Origin: Arcicella sp043769985
GTDB taxonomy: Bacteria; Bacteroidota; Bacteroidia; Cytophagales; Spirosomataceae
Reading direction: 5' to 3'
DNA length: 64,000 nucleotides
Assembly (NCBI GenBank): GCA_043769985.1
Contig: JAYVIV010000034.1
Coordinates: 24,840-88,839 of the forward strand
The notes under the pieces are model-generated. The model made no database searches. It saw only the letters and a list, made by a program, of their open reading frames with translations, and was not told the origin of the DNA. The translations under genes were made by a program, and so were the position numbers. This document shows, piece by piece, positions 16,401 through 24,738 of the stretch. The stretch's first letter is position 1, and each line of letters opens with the position of its first letter.

Positions 16401-17489
16401 ATGAAAATTAGATTTTTACTTTTAATTTTTTCCTCTTTTTGGTATCAATCCATTGCTCAAACTTCTACGGATGAGCAGAAAAGTATAGAACAAAAACTCA
16501 TGAGAAATTGGGTGAAATACCGAATAGAAATGAAAGATGGAAGCCAAGTCTTAGACGAAAGTATTGCTAAAAATGCCGCTTCGATGTTGATTTTCAAAAA
16601 AGCAAATGTGTGCGTTTTGATTTCTGGTAAAACTGCTAAGCAATCCGTGTACACCATTTCGAGTAATACTCTGGTATTAGACAGAACAACTATTTGTGTC
16701 ATTGAAAAATTAACTGAAAATGAATTGATTTTTCATGGAGTGTTTGAAAACATACCAGACGAAGAAATAATTAGGTATCATTACGTTTCAACAACTGAAT
16801 CGTCTTCCCAGTATTTTTTTCGGCAATTTATCAAGCCAAATATTAGCATTCAAGCCAACGGTGATACGGCTTATCGTTTCAACGAACACATTTTTCCAAG
16901 ATATAAATTAACGTTAGGAGATTATCCGTCCATTTTAAGTGATTTTTATCAAGTGTATGAATCTTCTTACGATATGATTGAAGAGGATTTTAATTTCCCC
17001 GATAACAAGAAAGGTAATTTTAGGGTATCATTTGCCATCAGTAAGTTTGGAATTTTGAAAGATATTGAAATAAAAGAAAGTAGTGATTCAGTTTACAATA
17101 ATGCTTTATTACAAGCAGTTTATAAAACCAAAAAACATTGGTTACCAGCCGAATACGATAACAAAAAAGTAGAAACGCTCTTTAATTATGTTTATGTTTA
17201 TGATGATAAAAGTAAAAATGAGAGCAATTTTGATTATTTTCAGTATGATATAACTAAAGAAAAAGCTAACCGACAATTTGGGAAAAAGGAATATGTGAAG
17301 GCAATAAAACTCTATACAAAATGTATTTTAATGCAAGAGGAAGACTTCGACTTAGAACCATATTATAAACGTGCCGACAGTTATTTTGCCTTGAAAATAA
17401 ATAAAAACGCCTGTTTAGATTGGAGTTATTTAGCCAAAAAAGGTCAGAAAAAGGCGGAGAAACTGTTTTTTGATAATTGTATGAAGTGA
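16401..17489 (+). CDS. Periplasmic protein with TonB C-terminal-like domain and TPR tail
   Basis: A 362-residue protein starting at the ATG at 16401. This start gives a signal peptide (MKIRFLLLIFSSFWYQSIAQ), which the longer frame destroys. Residues about 20-130 form an uncharacterised domain (KLMRNWVKYRIEMKDGSQVLD...). A TonB_C-like segment follows at about 200-275 (FRVSFAISKFGILKDIEIKESS...NALLQAVYKTKKHWLPA), and a C-terminal TPR-like region (about 290-355, ANRQFGKKEYVKAIKLYTKC). The start lies 13 nt after the STN protein stop, so the two are probably co-transcribed. There is no N-terminal TM anchor of the TonB type. Its role in the sigma/FecR locus is unknown. Confidence 0.65.
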   Translation: MKIRFLLLIFSSFWYQSIAQTSTDEQKSIEQKLMRNWVKYRIEMKDGSQVLDESIAKNAASMLIFKKANVCVLISGKTAKQSVYTISSNTLVLDRTTICVIEKLTENELIFHGVFENIPDEEIIRYHYVSTTESSSQYFFRQFIKPNISIQANGDTAYRFNEHIFPRYKLTLGDYPSILSDFYQVYESSYDMIEEDFNFPDNKKGNFRVSFAISKFGILKDIEIKESSDSVYNNALLQAVYKTKKHWLPAEYDNKKVETLFNYVYVYDDKSKNESNFDYFQYDITKEKANRQFGKKEYVKAIKLYTKCILMQEEDFDLEPYYKRADSYFALKINKNACLDWSYLAKKGQKKAEKLFFDNCMK

Positions 17490-17496
17490 GTTTTCT

Positions 17497-17553
17497 TACT
17501 GCAAGAACGGGAAGACGTTAAGAAAAAACTTGCGTCTTCTCGTCCTTGCGGTA
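17497..17553. repeat. Inverted repeat, CCGCAAGGACG family
   Basis: Arms at 17497-17517 and 17533-17553 match at 18 of 21 positions (consensus TACCGCAAGGACGGGAAGACG). A related pair occurs at 61411-61518. It sits right after the TonB_C/TPR gene. Confidence 0.75.
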
Positions 17554-17610
17554 ATTTTAGAATTTTTATGTTAGGGATTAACACAACAAACTATTCACCC
17601 ACAAATAACC

Positions 17611-19347
17611 ATGAAAAAAGTATTACTAATTATCCTGATTTTTAGTTTTTATACACAGGCACAAATCCGTCGCCCGTTGGGACCTCCCGTAAATACCCCT
17701 CAGTTCAATGAATACGCTCCTTCCATCAGTGCGAACAATAAAACGATGATTTTTGAAACTGACAGGGCGGGCGAAGGAAAGTGGGAATTGTACTATACCA
17801 CCAAGAACGAAAAGAATAAATGGGCGGTTGCAAAACCCATTACCAACATTAACAAAGTGGGTAAAGATAACGACTTAATTGGTGGTCCTTCTATTAGTTA
17901 TGATGGTAAGACACTGTTCTTTTTTGCTTCATTTGAAGGTGGAAAAGGAGACATGGACATCTATTATTCAACTTGGAATGGTACTGATTGGTCTGAGCCT
18001 AAAACGTTGGGAGAAACCGTTAACACAAAAGCCTACGAAGGTTTTCCATCCGTTTCGGCAGATGGCAAAAACCTTTATTTTATCCGTGATAGCTTCTCAA
18101 AACGGAAGGATAAAGCCCTTTGCTATTCAATATGGTTATCCAAAAAACAAGAAGACGGTTCGTGGGGAGTAGCTGAGAAATTGCCCGCCCCAATTAATGG
18201 CGATTGTGAAAAATCTCCAAGAATAATGGCGGATAATCGAACGTTAATTTTCAGTTCAATTCGTAAAGATGGCGTGGGCGGATTTGACCTTTATCAGTCC
18301 TTTCAAGAAGACGATGGTTCGTGGGCAACTCCCGTCAATTTGGAATACATCAATACTGAAGAAGATGATCAATTTGCCTCCGTTTCAGCCGCTGGTGATT
18401 TGATGTATTACTATACTTCGGGCGATATTTATACGGTGACAATTCCCGACAAATACCGTAAATATAAGTTGGTAACGGTGGATGGAAAAGTGATTGATGC
18501 CATCACAAAACAACCGATTGCCACAAAAATTACCTCAAAAAGTAATAATAGTAAAGAGCGTGCAATCAGTACCATTGTTGATGCAAATGGTTTATTTTCA
18601 ATGATTTACAGGGTTGGTAGTAAGTATGAATTATCCACAACTCTTCTGAATGATTACTTTCCGTATAAAGGTTCGATGGATATGACGACCGCCAAAGAAA
18701 CGGATAATATTGAGAAAAATATTGAATTAATTCCCAAGAAAATTCCTTACCAATTTCAACTGTTGGATAAAGAAACGAAAGCCATTTTGAAAGACCCAAA
18801 GGTGAAAGTAATGGATGCAGAAACCAAGCAATTATTGGAAGTGAAAGTAGAGAAAGACATTGCCACGGTGATAGTTGAAATTGGAAAAGCCTATAAATTT
18901 GCGGCAAATGCGTTGGGTTATACTTTCTTTTCAAGAGGCTTCAAACCCGACACGGCGGATGTTTTCAAAGACCGATTGAAGAAAGTGCCATTGGCAGTTT
19001 TGAAAAAAGATGCAGTCGTGCAATTACAAGACATCACTTTTGAAACTGGAAAGGCAGATTTAAAACCAGATTCAAATGAAGAATTAGATCGTCTGGTAAG
19101 TTTATTGGAAGGAAATCAAACGATTAAAGTAGAGATTTCCGCTCATACTGATGACGTAGGAAATGATGATTCAAACTTGAAATTATCCGAAAAAAGAGCA
19201 AAAATGGTTGTAGATTATTTAACGGGAAAAGGAATAAAAGGTGAAAGAATGACCGCCAAAGGCTACGGCGAAACGCAACCTATAGTGGCGAATGATACGG
19301 ACGAAAACAAGGCGAAGAATCGGAGAGTACAATTTAAAATCAATTAA
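17611..19347 (+). CDS. OmpA family protein with PD40 beta-propeller
   Basis: A 578-residue exported protein with a signal peptide (about 1-17, ending YTQA). Residues about 30-270 contain PD40/WD40-like propeller repeats with recurring motifs (APSISANNKTMIFETDRAG, GGPSISYDGKTLFFFAS, GFPSVSADGKNLYFIRD). A CarboxypepD-like segment follows (VTVDGKVIDAITKQPIATKI, about 288-350). The C-terminal OmpA domain (about 468-578) has IKVEISAHTDDVGNDDSNLKLSEKRAKMVVDYL and NRRVQFKI for peptidoglycan binding. This is the architecture of PorE-like and other Bacteroidota envelope proteins that tether outer-membrane complexes to the cell wall. No por/type IX partner is adjacent. Confidence 0.9.
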   Translation: MKKVLLIILIFSFYTQAQIRRPLGPPVNTPQFNEYAPSISANNKTMIFETDRAGEGKWELYYTTKNEKNKWAVAKPITNINKVGKDNDLIGGPSISYDGKTLFFFASFEGGKGDMDIYYSTWNGTDWSEPKTLGETVNTKAYEGFPSVSADGKNLYFIRDSFSKRKDKALCYSIWLSKKQEDGSWGVAEKLPAPINGDCEKSPRIMADNRTLIFSSIRKDGVGGFDLYQSFQEDDGSWATPVNLEYINTEEDDQFASVSAAGDLMYYYTSGDIYTVTIPDKYRKYKLVTVDGKVIDAITKQPIATKITSKSNNSKERAISTIVDANGLFSMIYRVGSKYELSTTLLNDYFPYKGSMDMTTAKETDNIEKNIELIPKKIPYQFQLLDKETKAILKDPKVKVMDAETKQLLEVKVEKDIATVIVEIGKAYKFAANALGYTFFSRGFKPDTADVFKDRLKKVPLAVLKKDAVVQLQDITFETGKADLKPDSNEELDRLVSLLEGNQTIKVEISAHTDDVGNDDSNLKLSEKRAKMVVDYLTGKGIKGERMTAKGYGETQPIVANDTDENKAKNRRVQFKIN

Positions 19348-19350
19348 TTT

Positions 19351-19450
19351 GATTCTACTATGATTTATACGGGAACGAACGTTGTGAAGGTTCAAAACCT
19401 TCACAACGTTCATACTTGATTAGTTTTTCCGTATAAATCGTAGTAGAACC
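19351..19450. repeat. Palindromic repeat, AACG-stem family (copy B)
   Basis: Outer arms 19351-19372 and 19429-19450 match at 20 of 22 positions and contain CTACNATTTATACGG. The inner core at 19378-19410 is a perfect 15-bp stem with a CAA loop. Compared with copy A the outer arms are almost the same but most inner-stem bases differ in compensating pairs, so base pairing rather than sequence is preserved. Confidence 0.85.
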
Positions 19451-19475
19451 ATTAATTTTAAAAAGCAATCATAAA

Positions 19476-19505
19476 AAAGTCGAACGGCAATGTTCGACTT
19501 TTTTC
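19476..19505. terminator. Bidirectional terminator
   Basis: An 11-bp stem (AAAAGTCGAAC / GTTCGACTTTT) with GGCAAT loop and T runs on both strands. It lies between the OmpA-like gene (+) and a small membrane-protein frame (-). Confidence 0.75.
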
Positions 19506-19523
19506 GTTTCAGAGATGATGGTA

Positions 19524-19619
19524 TTATTTATAAATGACATAGAAATACAAAGCCATAAATCCAATAATACTGATAACAACGAGTAGAAACGCACTTGCAA
19601 CTTTTAGGTGATTTTTCAT
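19524..19619 (-). CDS. Small single-TM protein (31 aa)
   Basis: An ATG-to-TAA frame of 31 residues: MKNHLKVASAFLLV, a hydrophobic stretch VISIIGFMALYFYVI, and a YK end. The positive N-terminus followed by one TM helix predicts an inner-membrane microprotein. It has its own terminator immediately downstream (19476-19505). Homology cannot be judged from here, and chance open frames of this size do occur in AT-rich DNA. Confidence 0.4.
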   Translation of the reverse strand: MKNHLKVASAFLLVVISIIGFMALYFYVIYK

Positions 19620-19797
19620 GGTAGATTTATTTAATAGGGTTCGTTACAAGGATGCACCAAGTATTCAAATGGTTGTTTTGATGAAATTAATTTATCAAAA
19701 TTAAATAACAAAAATCAGTTATCTAAAAAATAATTTGAATAAATATTTGTTTTTGATAAAACCATTCTGCATTTTTGCCAAACAATCGTTTGGTAAA

Positions 19798-20673
19798 ATG
19801 AATCAACAGAAATTAAAAATAAAATGTGAGGACGGCATTGAACTTTCAGCCGTTCTTTTATTGCCAGAGGGACAGCCTAAAGCCGTTGTTCAAATCAATT
19901 CTGCCACTGCCACTCCCAAAGAATATTACCTCCCTTTTGCTAATTATCTTACAGAAAACGGTTTCGTTGCTTGTGTATTTGATTACAGAGGCACCTGCGA
20001 ATCCACACCCGAAGGTGGTCTGCGGGGATGTAAGTACGATTATGTGATGTTGGGACAACTCGATATGCCTGCTGTTTTGGAATATTTAGATACTCAATTT
20101 CCTGATTTACCTAAGCTCATTATGGGGCATAGCGTCGGCGGTCAAAAAGTCGGGATGATGCCAAATCATCATAAAATAAAGGGTATGGTAACCTTCGCAA
20201 CTTCTGTTGGATATTGGGGATTTATGCCTTGGAAATATAGAATTCAAACTCACTTTTTCTTTCAGATTTTCACCCCAATCTCTAATTTTTTGTTTGGCTA
20301 CGTTGCGGCAAAAAGATTAGGATTGATGGAGGATTTACCTAAGCAAATTGTGCTTGATTGGCGACATTGGTGTAGTGTTCCAGAATACTTTTTTAATCAT
20401 AAATATGCCTCTGAGTCAGCAGATAAGGGGTTTTTTAAAGAATTGACCTTTCCAATTCAAGTATATTGGACAACCGACGACCCGATTTCAAATGCTCGTT
20501 CAATTCCCATGTTTTGGAAGCACGTTACCAGTTCGAGAGGGATTAAAATTGATTGCATCACACCCCAAGAAATTGGAGTAAGAGAGATAGGACACTTTGG
20601 TTTTTTCAGAAGAAAATTTAAAGAAACCCTCTGGGTGAAAGCCTTGAAGGATTTAGAAAATTTTATAAAATGA
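19798..20673 (+). CDS. Alpha/beta hydrolase (COG4757-like)
   Basis: A 291-residue cytoplasmic protein from the ATG at 19798 (MNQQKLKIKCEDGIELSAVL). An upstream TTG would add 21 residues with no family support. The fold is that of a serine alpha/beta hydrolase: VFDYRGTCES in the oxyanion region, nucleophile elbow GHSVGGQ, a late acidic residue in TTDDPISNARS, and a His in EIGHFGFFRR. This pattern matches predicted hydrolases of the COG4757 type, whose natural ester or thioester substrates are not known. Downstream is a DUF4442 hotdog protein, separated by a repeat. Confidence 0.8.
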   Translation: MNQQKLKIKCEDGIELSAVLLLPEGQPKAVVQINSATATPKEYYLPFANYLTENGFVACVFDYRGTCESTPEGGLRGCKYDYVMLGQLDMPAVLEYLDTQFPDLPKLIMGHSVGGQKVGMMPNHHKIKGMVTFATSVGYWGFMPWKYRIQTHFFFQIFTPISNFLFGYVAAKRLGLMEDLPKQIVLDWRHWCSVPEYFFNHKYASESADKGFFKELTFPIQVYWTTDDPISNARSIPMFWKHVTSSRGIKIDCITPQEIGVREIGHFGFFRRKFKETLWVKALKDLENFIK

Positions 20674-20772
20674 CTTGTGGTACAAATTGGGTAAAGTCAA
20701 TGATTTTACCCAATTTTAGTGAAATTTTCAAGTTACACAGAGTTGCACAGGAACGCCTGCCGAAAAGTTTTA

Positions 20773-20829
20773 CACGAAGTTTCACAAAGTAAATTAAAAT
20801 TTAATAAAATAACTCTGTGAAACTCCGTG
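20773..20829. repeat. Inverted repeat, CACGGAGTTTCACAGAGT family
   Basis: Arms at 20773-20790 and 20812-20829 match at 16 of 18 positions. A further degenerate unit (ACACAGAGTTGCACAG) precedes the left arm. It fills the gap before the DUF4442 gene. Confidence 0.7.
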
Positions 20830-20851
20830 ACCATTTACCAACCAAAAACAC

Positions 20852-21319
20852 ATGAGCAATTTAGCCAGAACAGTCAGTAAAGTTAAAAATTACCCCAAAT
20901 GGGTTCTTTCATTTCTCATCGGAAGAACCGTCCGTTTTGTAGGAACAGCAGGAATTTCTTTTGAAGAAATGACGACGGAGAGAGTTGTTGCCAGTATTAA
21001 AAACAAGTCTAAAATCAGGAATCATATTGGGCAAGTACACGCTGGGGCGATGATTTTGTTGGCTGAAACCGCCACAGGAATGTTGGTTGGAATGAACATT
21101 GCCGACAATAAAATACCGTTAATAAAATCTATAAAAACTAATTTTGTAAGACGTTCTTTGGGAGGTATGAAAGCCGTTGCAACTATCACACAAGAGCAAA
21201 AGGAATTAATAAAAATCCAAGATAAAGGTGAGACTTTAATTGCGGTTACAATCACCGACGAAAGCGGGCAAGCACCCATTGAATGTGAAATGTTGTGGGC
21301 TTGGATAACGAAGAAGTAG
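20852..21319 (+). CDS. DUF4442 hotdog-fold protein (putative thioesterase)
   Basis: A 155-residue protein of the DUF4442 / YiiD_C type. It shows the hotdog features HIGQVHAGAMILLAETATGML (about 57-77), where the long helix packs in the sheet and the His/Glu region lies near the presumed active site, then IPLIKSIKTNFVRRSLGGMKAVATI. Relatives are predicted acyl-CoA or acyl-carrier thioesterases, but no substrate has been fixed for this group. It follows the alpha/beta hydrolase gene and precedes a DinB-like gene, all on the plus strand. Confidence 0.75.
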   Translation: MSNLARTVSKVKNYPKWVLSFLIGRTVRFVGTAGISFEEMTTERVVASIKNKSKIRNHIGQVHAGAMILLAETATGMLVGMNIADNKIPLIKSIKTNFVRRSLGGMKAVATITQEQKELIKIQDKGETLIAVTITDESGQAPIECEMLWAWITKK

Positions 21320-21378
21320 TCCGTTTTCAGTAGGTGCATCATCAAAAAGTAATATCATTTCAACAAAATTAAACCATT

Positions 21379-21861
21379 ATGAATATTATTCCACTCATGC
21401 AACAAGGTTTTGCATCCAATAGTAAAAGAGTAGCAAAAATGGCTGAGAATTTCTCGGGCGATGAAGCGTTTTTTCGTCCTTACGACAAAGTGAATCATTT
21501 GGCTTGGGAAATTGGGCATTTGGCATTTATTAGAAATACAGTAATCAAGCTATTAAATCCTTCTGAAAAGTTGGAAAGTTTTGGAAATGAGCGAGTCAAC
21601 TTCTCCCCCGGCACGCCATTGCAAGCCAATGAAATGTATGGTTCTGTTCAAGAAAATGTAGAAATTTTGCAAAAAAGAGGAGAGCGAATCATTGAATTAT
21701 TGACAAATTTAACCCAAGAACAATGGGATTCGGAAAGTCAATTCAAATTGCCTTTTGGCACAACGGTTGGTTCGCAAATTTGGACATTTTTCACCCATGA
21801 GAGCTTCCATTTAGGCGAAATTTCGTATTTGAAGAATATTGTGGTGAGGAATAGGGGGTAA
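21379..21861 (+). CDS. DinB family protein
   Basis: A 160-residue four-helix-bundle protein of the DinB/YfiT superfamily. Candidate metal ligands are at the expected spacing: one His in NHLAWEIGHLAF (about 39-50) and a C-terminal HESFHLGEISYLK motif (about 138-150). Members are often metal-dependent thiol-S-transferases or of unknown function, despite the DNA-damage-inducible name of the founding gene. No signal peptide. Confidence 0.8.
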   Translation: MNIIPLMQQGFASNSKRVAKMAENFSGDEAFFRPYDKVNHLAWEIGHLAFIRNTVIKLLNPSEKLESFGNERVNFSPGTPLQANEMYGSVQENVEILQKRGERIIELLTNLTQEQWDSESQFKLPFGTTVGSQIWTFFTHESFHLGEISYLKNIVVRNRG

Positions 21862-21932
21862 CAGATTTACTCACGGCATGACTGAGTTCACACACTTTTA
21901 CAAAGAAGTAATGTTTATAGTCATGCCATGAG

Positions 21933-23144
21933 TCAGATTTCAGTATTCTGACCAACTTGCAAACTCTTTGAAGGAATCAAATCCAAAATGCTATCCGTCA
22001 TTTTGTCTAAAATCACTTCCCTACTAAATTTAGTCATAAAATCTCCTCTCGAAATAGGCTTTGGTTGGTAGTTTTCCAACACTTCAATAAATTCTTCAAC
22101 ATTACTTGGTTCAAAAATTAAGGCATCTTCCAAATGCTCTTTCGTGAACTTTCGAGCATATCCGTCTACTCCTGCAATAATGGGTTTTCCTGTAGCTCCA
22201 TATTCAAAAATCTTTGAAGGCAATACCTTTTTAAACGCCTCATAATTATTCAGATGTAAAAATAAGAAGTCACTTTCTTGGTAGTATTCTATGAGTTTAC
22301 TACGGTCAATGGGGTCAATCAAATTAACGTTATCAATCGCTAAATCAGCCAATTTTTTCGTTAATTTTCGCTTAGTACCACCATCGCCAATGATATTAAA
22401 AATGTATTTTCCTTTCAACTTTTTTGCTGCCTCGGGAATAATCTTTTCTAAGCCTTGCCCTTCTCCAATATTGCCAGCATAAGTAATTATTTTGAGGGGC
22501 TGCAGAATTATTTTAGGTTCATTTTCAGAGTCATTAACCAAAAAAGTATCATCAATTCCGTTAGTAAAAAAGGTGGTTTTTCCATCATAAAATTTAAAAG
22601 ATTCCTTAAATCCTTTGGAAACTAAATTGAGATGAGTGGCCGACAAAATGCTATATTTTTCAACGTATTTGATAAAAGGAATTAAGAAGAATTTGTAGAT
22701 TCTATTATTCACAACCTCAGAAACGCCATCGGAAAGAATATCTCTAATGTCGAGGTAATAAGGAGTTTTGGTTTTCTTGGCAATAATTGCCCCGAGAAAT
22801 GCTGAGAAAAAACGACCAGAAGACACAAAAATAAGGTCGTAGTTTTGCTTATAGATTAATTTTCTAACTCCGATGCAATAATTAATAAAAGCAATAGCTT
22901 GATTTAAAAAATTGATACTCAAATCGGGCATGGACACTCTATGAATGACGGTATTACCATTTTCCTCAAAAGGAAAAGCAGAGGGACTTTTGAAGCTTTT
23001 ATAGCGATTGGGCATCGTGGTTATTACTTCAATGCAATCATGGTTGCCCAATTTCTTACTTAAAGATTTTACCAATGCAGTGCTACGAAATGAACAGGCA
23101 CTCAAATCTGGTGCATAATAAAAGGATAAAATGAGTATTTTCAA
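21933..23144 (-). CDS. Glycosyltransferase family 4 (WbuB-like)
   Basis: A 403-residue GT-B enzyme. N-terminal acceptor domain: MKILILSFYYAPDLSACSFRST. C-terminal donor domain: ITYAGNIGEGQGLEKIIPEA, IGDGGTKRKL, and SKIFEYGATGKPIIAGVDG, the E-x7-E-like region of GT4. The start codon is TTG (23144) overlapping the TGA of the heparinase-like gene by TTGA, which signals translational coupling. It probably adds a sugar to a lipid-linked glycan or capsule. With the upstream polysaccharide lyase-fold gene it forms a surface-polysaccharide pair. Confidence 0.85.
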   Translation of the reverse strand: MKILILSFYYAPDLSACSFRSTALVKSLSKKLGNHDCIEVITTMPNRYKSFKSPSAFPFEENGNTVIHRVSMPDLSINFLNQAIAFINYCIGVRKLIYKQNYDLIFVSSGRFFSAFLGAIIAKKTKTPYYLDIRDILSDGVSEVVNNRIYKFFLIPFIKYVEKYSILSATHLNLVSKGFKESFKFYDGKTTFFTNGIDDTFLVNDSENEPKIILQPLKIITYAGNIGEGQGLEKIIPEAAKKLKGKYIFNIIGDGGTKRKLTKKLADLAIDNVNLIDPIDRSKLIEYYQESDFLFLHLNNYEAFKKVLPSKIFEYGATGKPIIAGVDGYARKFTKEHLEDALIFEPSNVEEFIEVLENYQPKPISRGDFMTKFSREVILDKMTDSILDLIPSKSLQVGQNTEI

Positions 23145-24736
23145 GGTGGTTGAAAATTTATAATTGTGGTTAATTTTTTATCGAAAAACAAAGTTATCAT
23201 TTTTGATGATATTCTTACATTAAATTCATCACTAATGTCACATTTATTTTCGGTAATCCCAATTAAGTTTTTAAAAGTGATATTTCCAAAATTGGTTTTG
23301 ATGATATTATCTTCAATTTTAAGTTCAACATTAGGATGAAAATGTAAATAGGCTTTTTGTGGGTATTTTGTTTTTCCAATTATTTCATCCTGTATTATAA
23401 TTCTCTGATTATCGGTAAAAAACGTTCTATTGTGAATGATTCCGTGAGGTTTATAACCATTATGAGAGGCAGTTATTTCATACTCGTTTTCAGCTAAAAT
23501 TTTGGCTTTTGCTCTTCGTCCAACCCTAAAACTTGACCATATTTCAGATTGTTCAAAATCACCAATTTGAACGGTATTATGAGCAGCAGTTGAGCGTTCT
23601 GATTGACGAATTTCATTGTTTTGGTATGTAGAAGTTCCAGTGTCCACAATAAAAGGTTTTTGGTTGACATAAAGCATAAAACTCAACGTATCAGCATGAG
23701 CATGACCAGGCAAATAATCAGGGGCGATACTACCCACATCTACCAATAATTCGTAATTACTTTTACTATATTTTCGATAACCACTTTTAAATAATTTTAT
23801 TTCTAAACCATTGATATTTAGTCGATTTGCATATTCTATCAGTTGTGTTGTGGTTGGAGCAATATTTTTAGCAGCATCGTTTACCAAAGGAATATCGCCA
23901 TTTTTAAAGGTAATAGTTTGAAGAAAATTTAGTGTTTTTTGAATTAAATGTAGCGAGATTTCATTTTCAGAAATAGGCTTAAAAGTTAAATTATTCTCTA
24001 TCAAATTCCAACAATCTAACATCCTAAAAAGCATAATTTGATGATACATTACTGACCGCTCAAAATGTCCACCATCATCCAAAAATTGTTCGGGTAATTC
24101 TGTTTTTAGGATTTTATTTGCCGTCTTGAAGAACAGATTATTTCTGAAATAGTATGCTCCAAAAAGTAAAGAAAAGGCATTTTCGAGAAGATGATTCCCC
24201 ATCAAATGATATTCCAAATGATCCAATAATCGAACGTATTGAGCCATCAAAAAACCATCAATTTCAGGGTCTTGAATTTGGTATTTATTGAGAAATTTTA
24301 TCCAATTAATATTTCTCAATGAAGTCGGATAGGGTTCTAAACCCGTTTTGAGATTTCGGAAAGCGTGTATGTATTCTCGTATGAGAGCAAGTCCCTGATT
24401 TTGCGTAAGATTTTCTTGATTCAGAAAATCAAAATAATTGAGATTATACGCCCATAATTTCCCGAAAGTCTGTTCATCATTCCAATTGATTTGATTGGAT
24501 TCAAAAACTTGCGATTGATTCAAAAATTGAAAACGATTTTCTTCTGGGAAATAGCTTTGGTTGCTTGGAATGGAGGGTTTTAAGGTGATTGGATAGCTTT
24601 GTGTTGGAATAAATTTTGGGTATTTGAAGCCAATTATTTTTTTAATTATTGCTCTTATTTTGTAGAAAATTCGGTAATAGATTTGGATTGGGCGGAGGTA
24701 GATTATTGTGTGGAAAAATAGGATGGCAGTTTTCAT
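23141..24736 (-). CDS. Heparinase II/III family protein
   Basis: A 531-residue protein from the ATG at 24736; a TTG two codons earlier is the other option. The N-terminal half is an (alpha/alpha) toroid-like region (FWAYNLNYFDFL-type segments, DPEIDGFLMAQYVRLLDHLEYHLMGNHLLENAFSLL). Around residue 340 is the heparinase II/III hallmark YLPGHAHADTLSFML followed by VDTGTSTYQNN and SERSTAAHNTVQIG. No clear signal peptide is seen, though residues 3-15 are hydrophobic. In polysaccharide loci such proteins cleave or tailor uronate-containing polymers. It is coupled to the GT4 gene downstream (TTGA overlap). Confidence 0.85.
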   Translation of the reverse strand: MKTAILFFHTIIYLRPIQIYYRIFYKIRAIIKKIIGFKYPKFIPTQSYPITLKPSIPSNQSYFPEENRFQFLNQSQVFESNQINWNDEQTFGKLWAYNLNYFDFLNQENLTQNQGLALIREYIHAFRNLKTGLEPYPTSLRNINWIKFLNKYQIQDPEIDGFLMAQYVRLLDHLEYHLMGNHLLENAFSLLFGAYYFRNNLFFKTANKILKTELPEQFLDDGGHFERSVMYHQIMLFRMLDCWNLIENNLTFKPISENEISLHLIQKTLNFLQTITFKNGDIPLVNDAAKNIAPTTTQLIEYANRLNINGLEIKLFKSGYRKYSKSNYELLVDVGSIAPDYLPGHAHADTLSFMLYVNQKPFIVDTGTSTYQNNEIRQSERSTAAHNTVQIGDFEQSEIWSSFRVGRRAKAKILAENEYEITASHNGYKPHGIIHNRTFFTDNQRIIIQDEIIGKTKYPQKAYLHFHPNVELKIEDNIIKTNFGNITFKNLIGITENKCDISDEFNVRISSKMITLFFDKKLTTIINFQPP

Positions 24737-24738
24737 AA

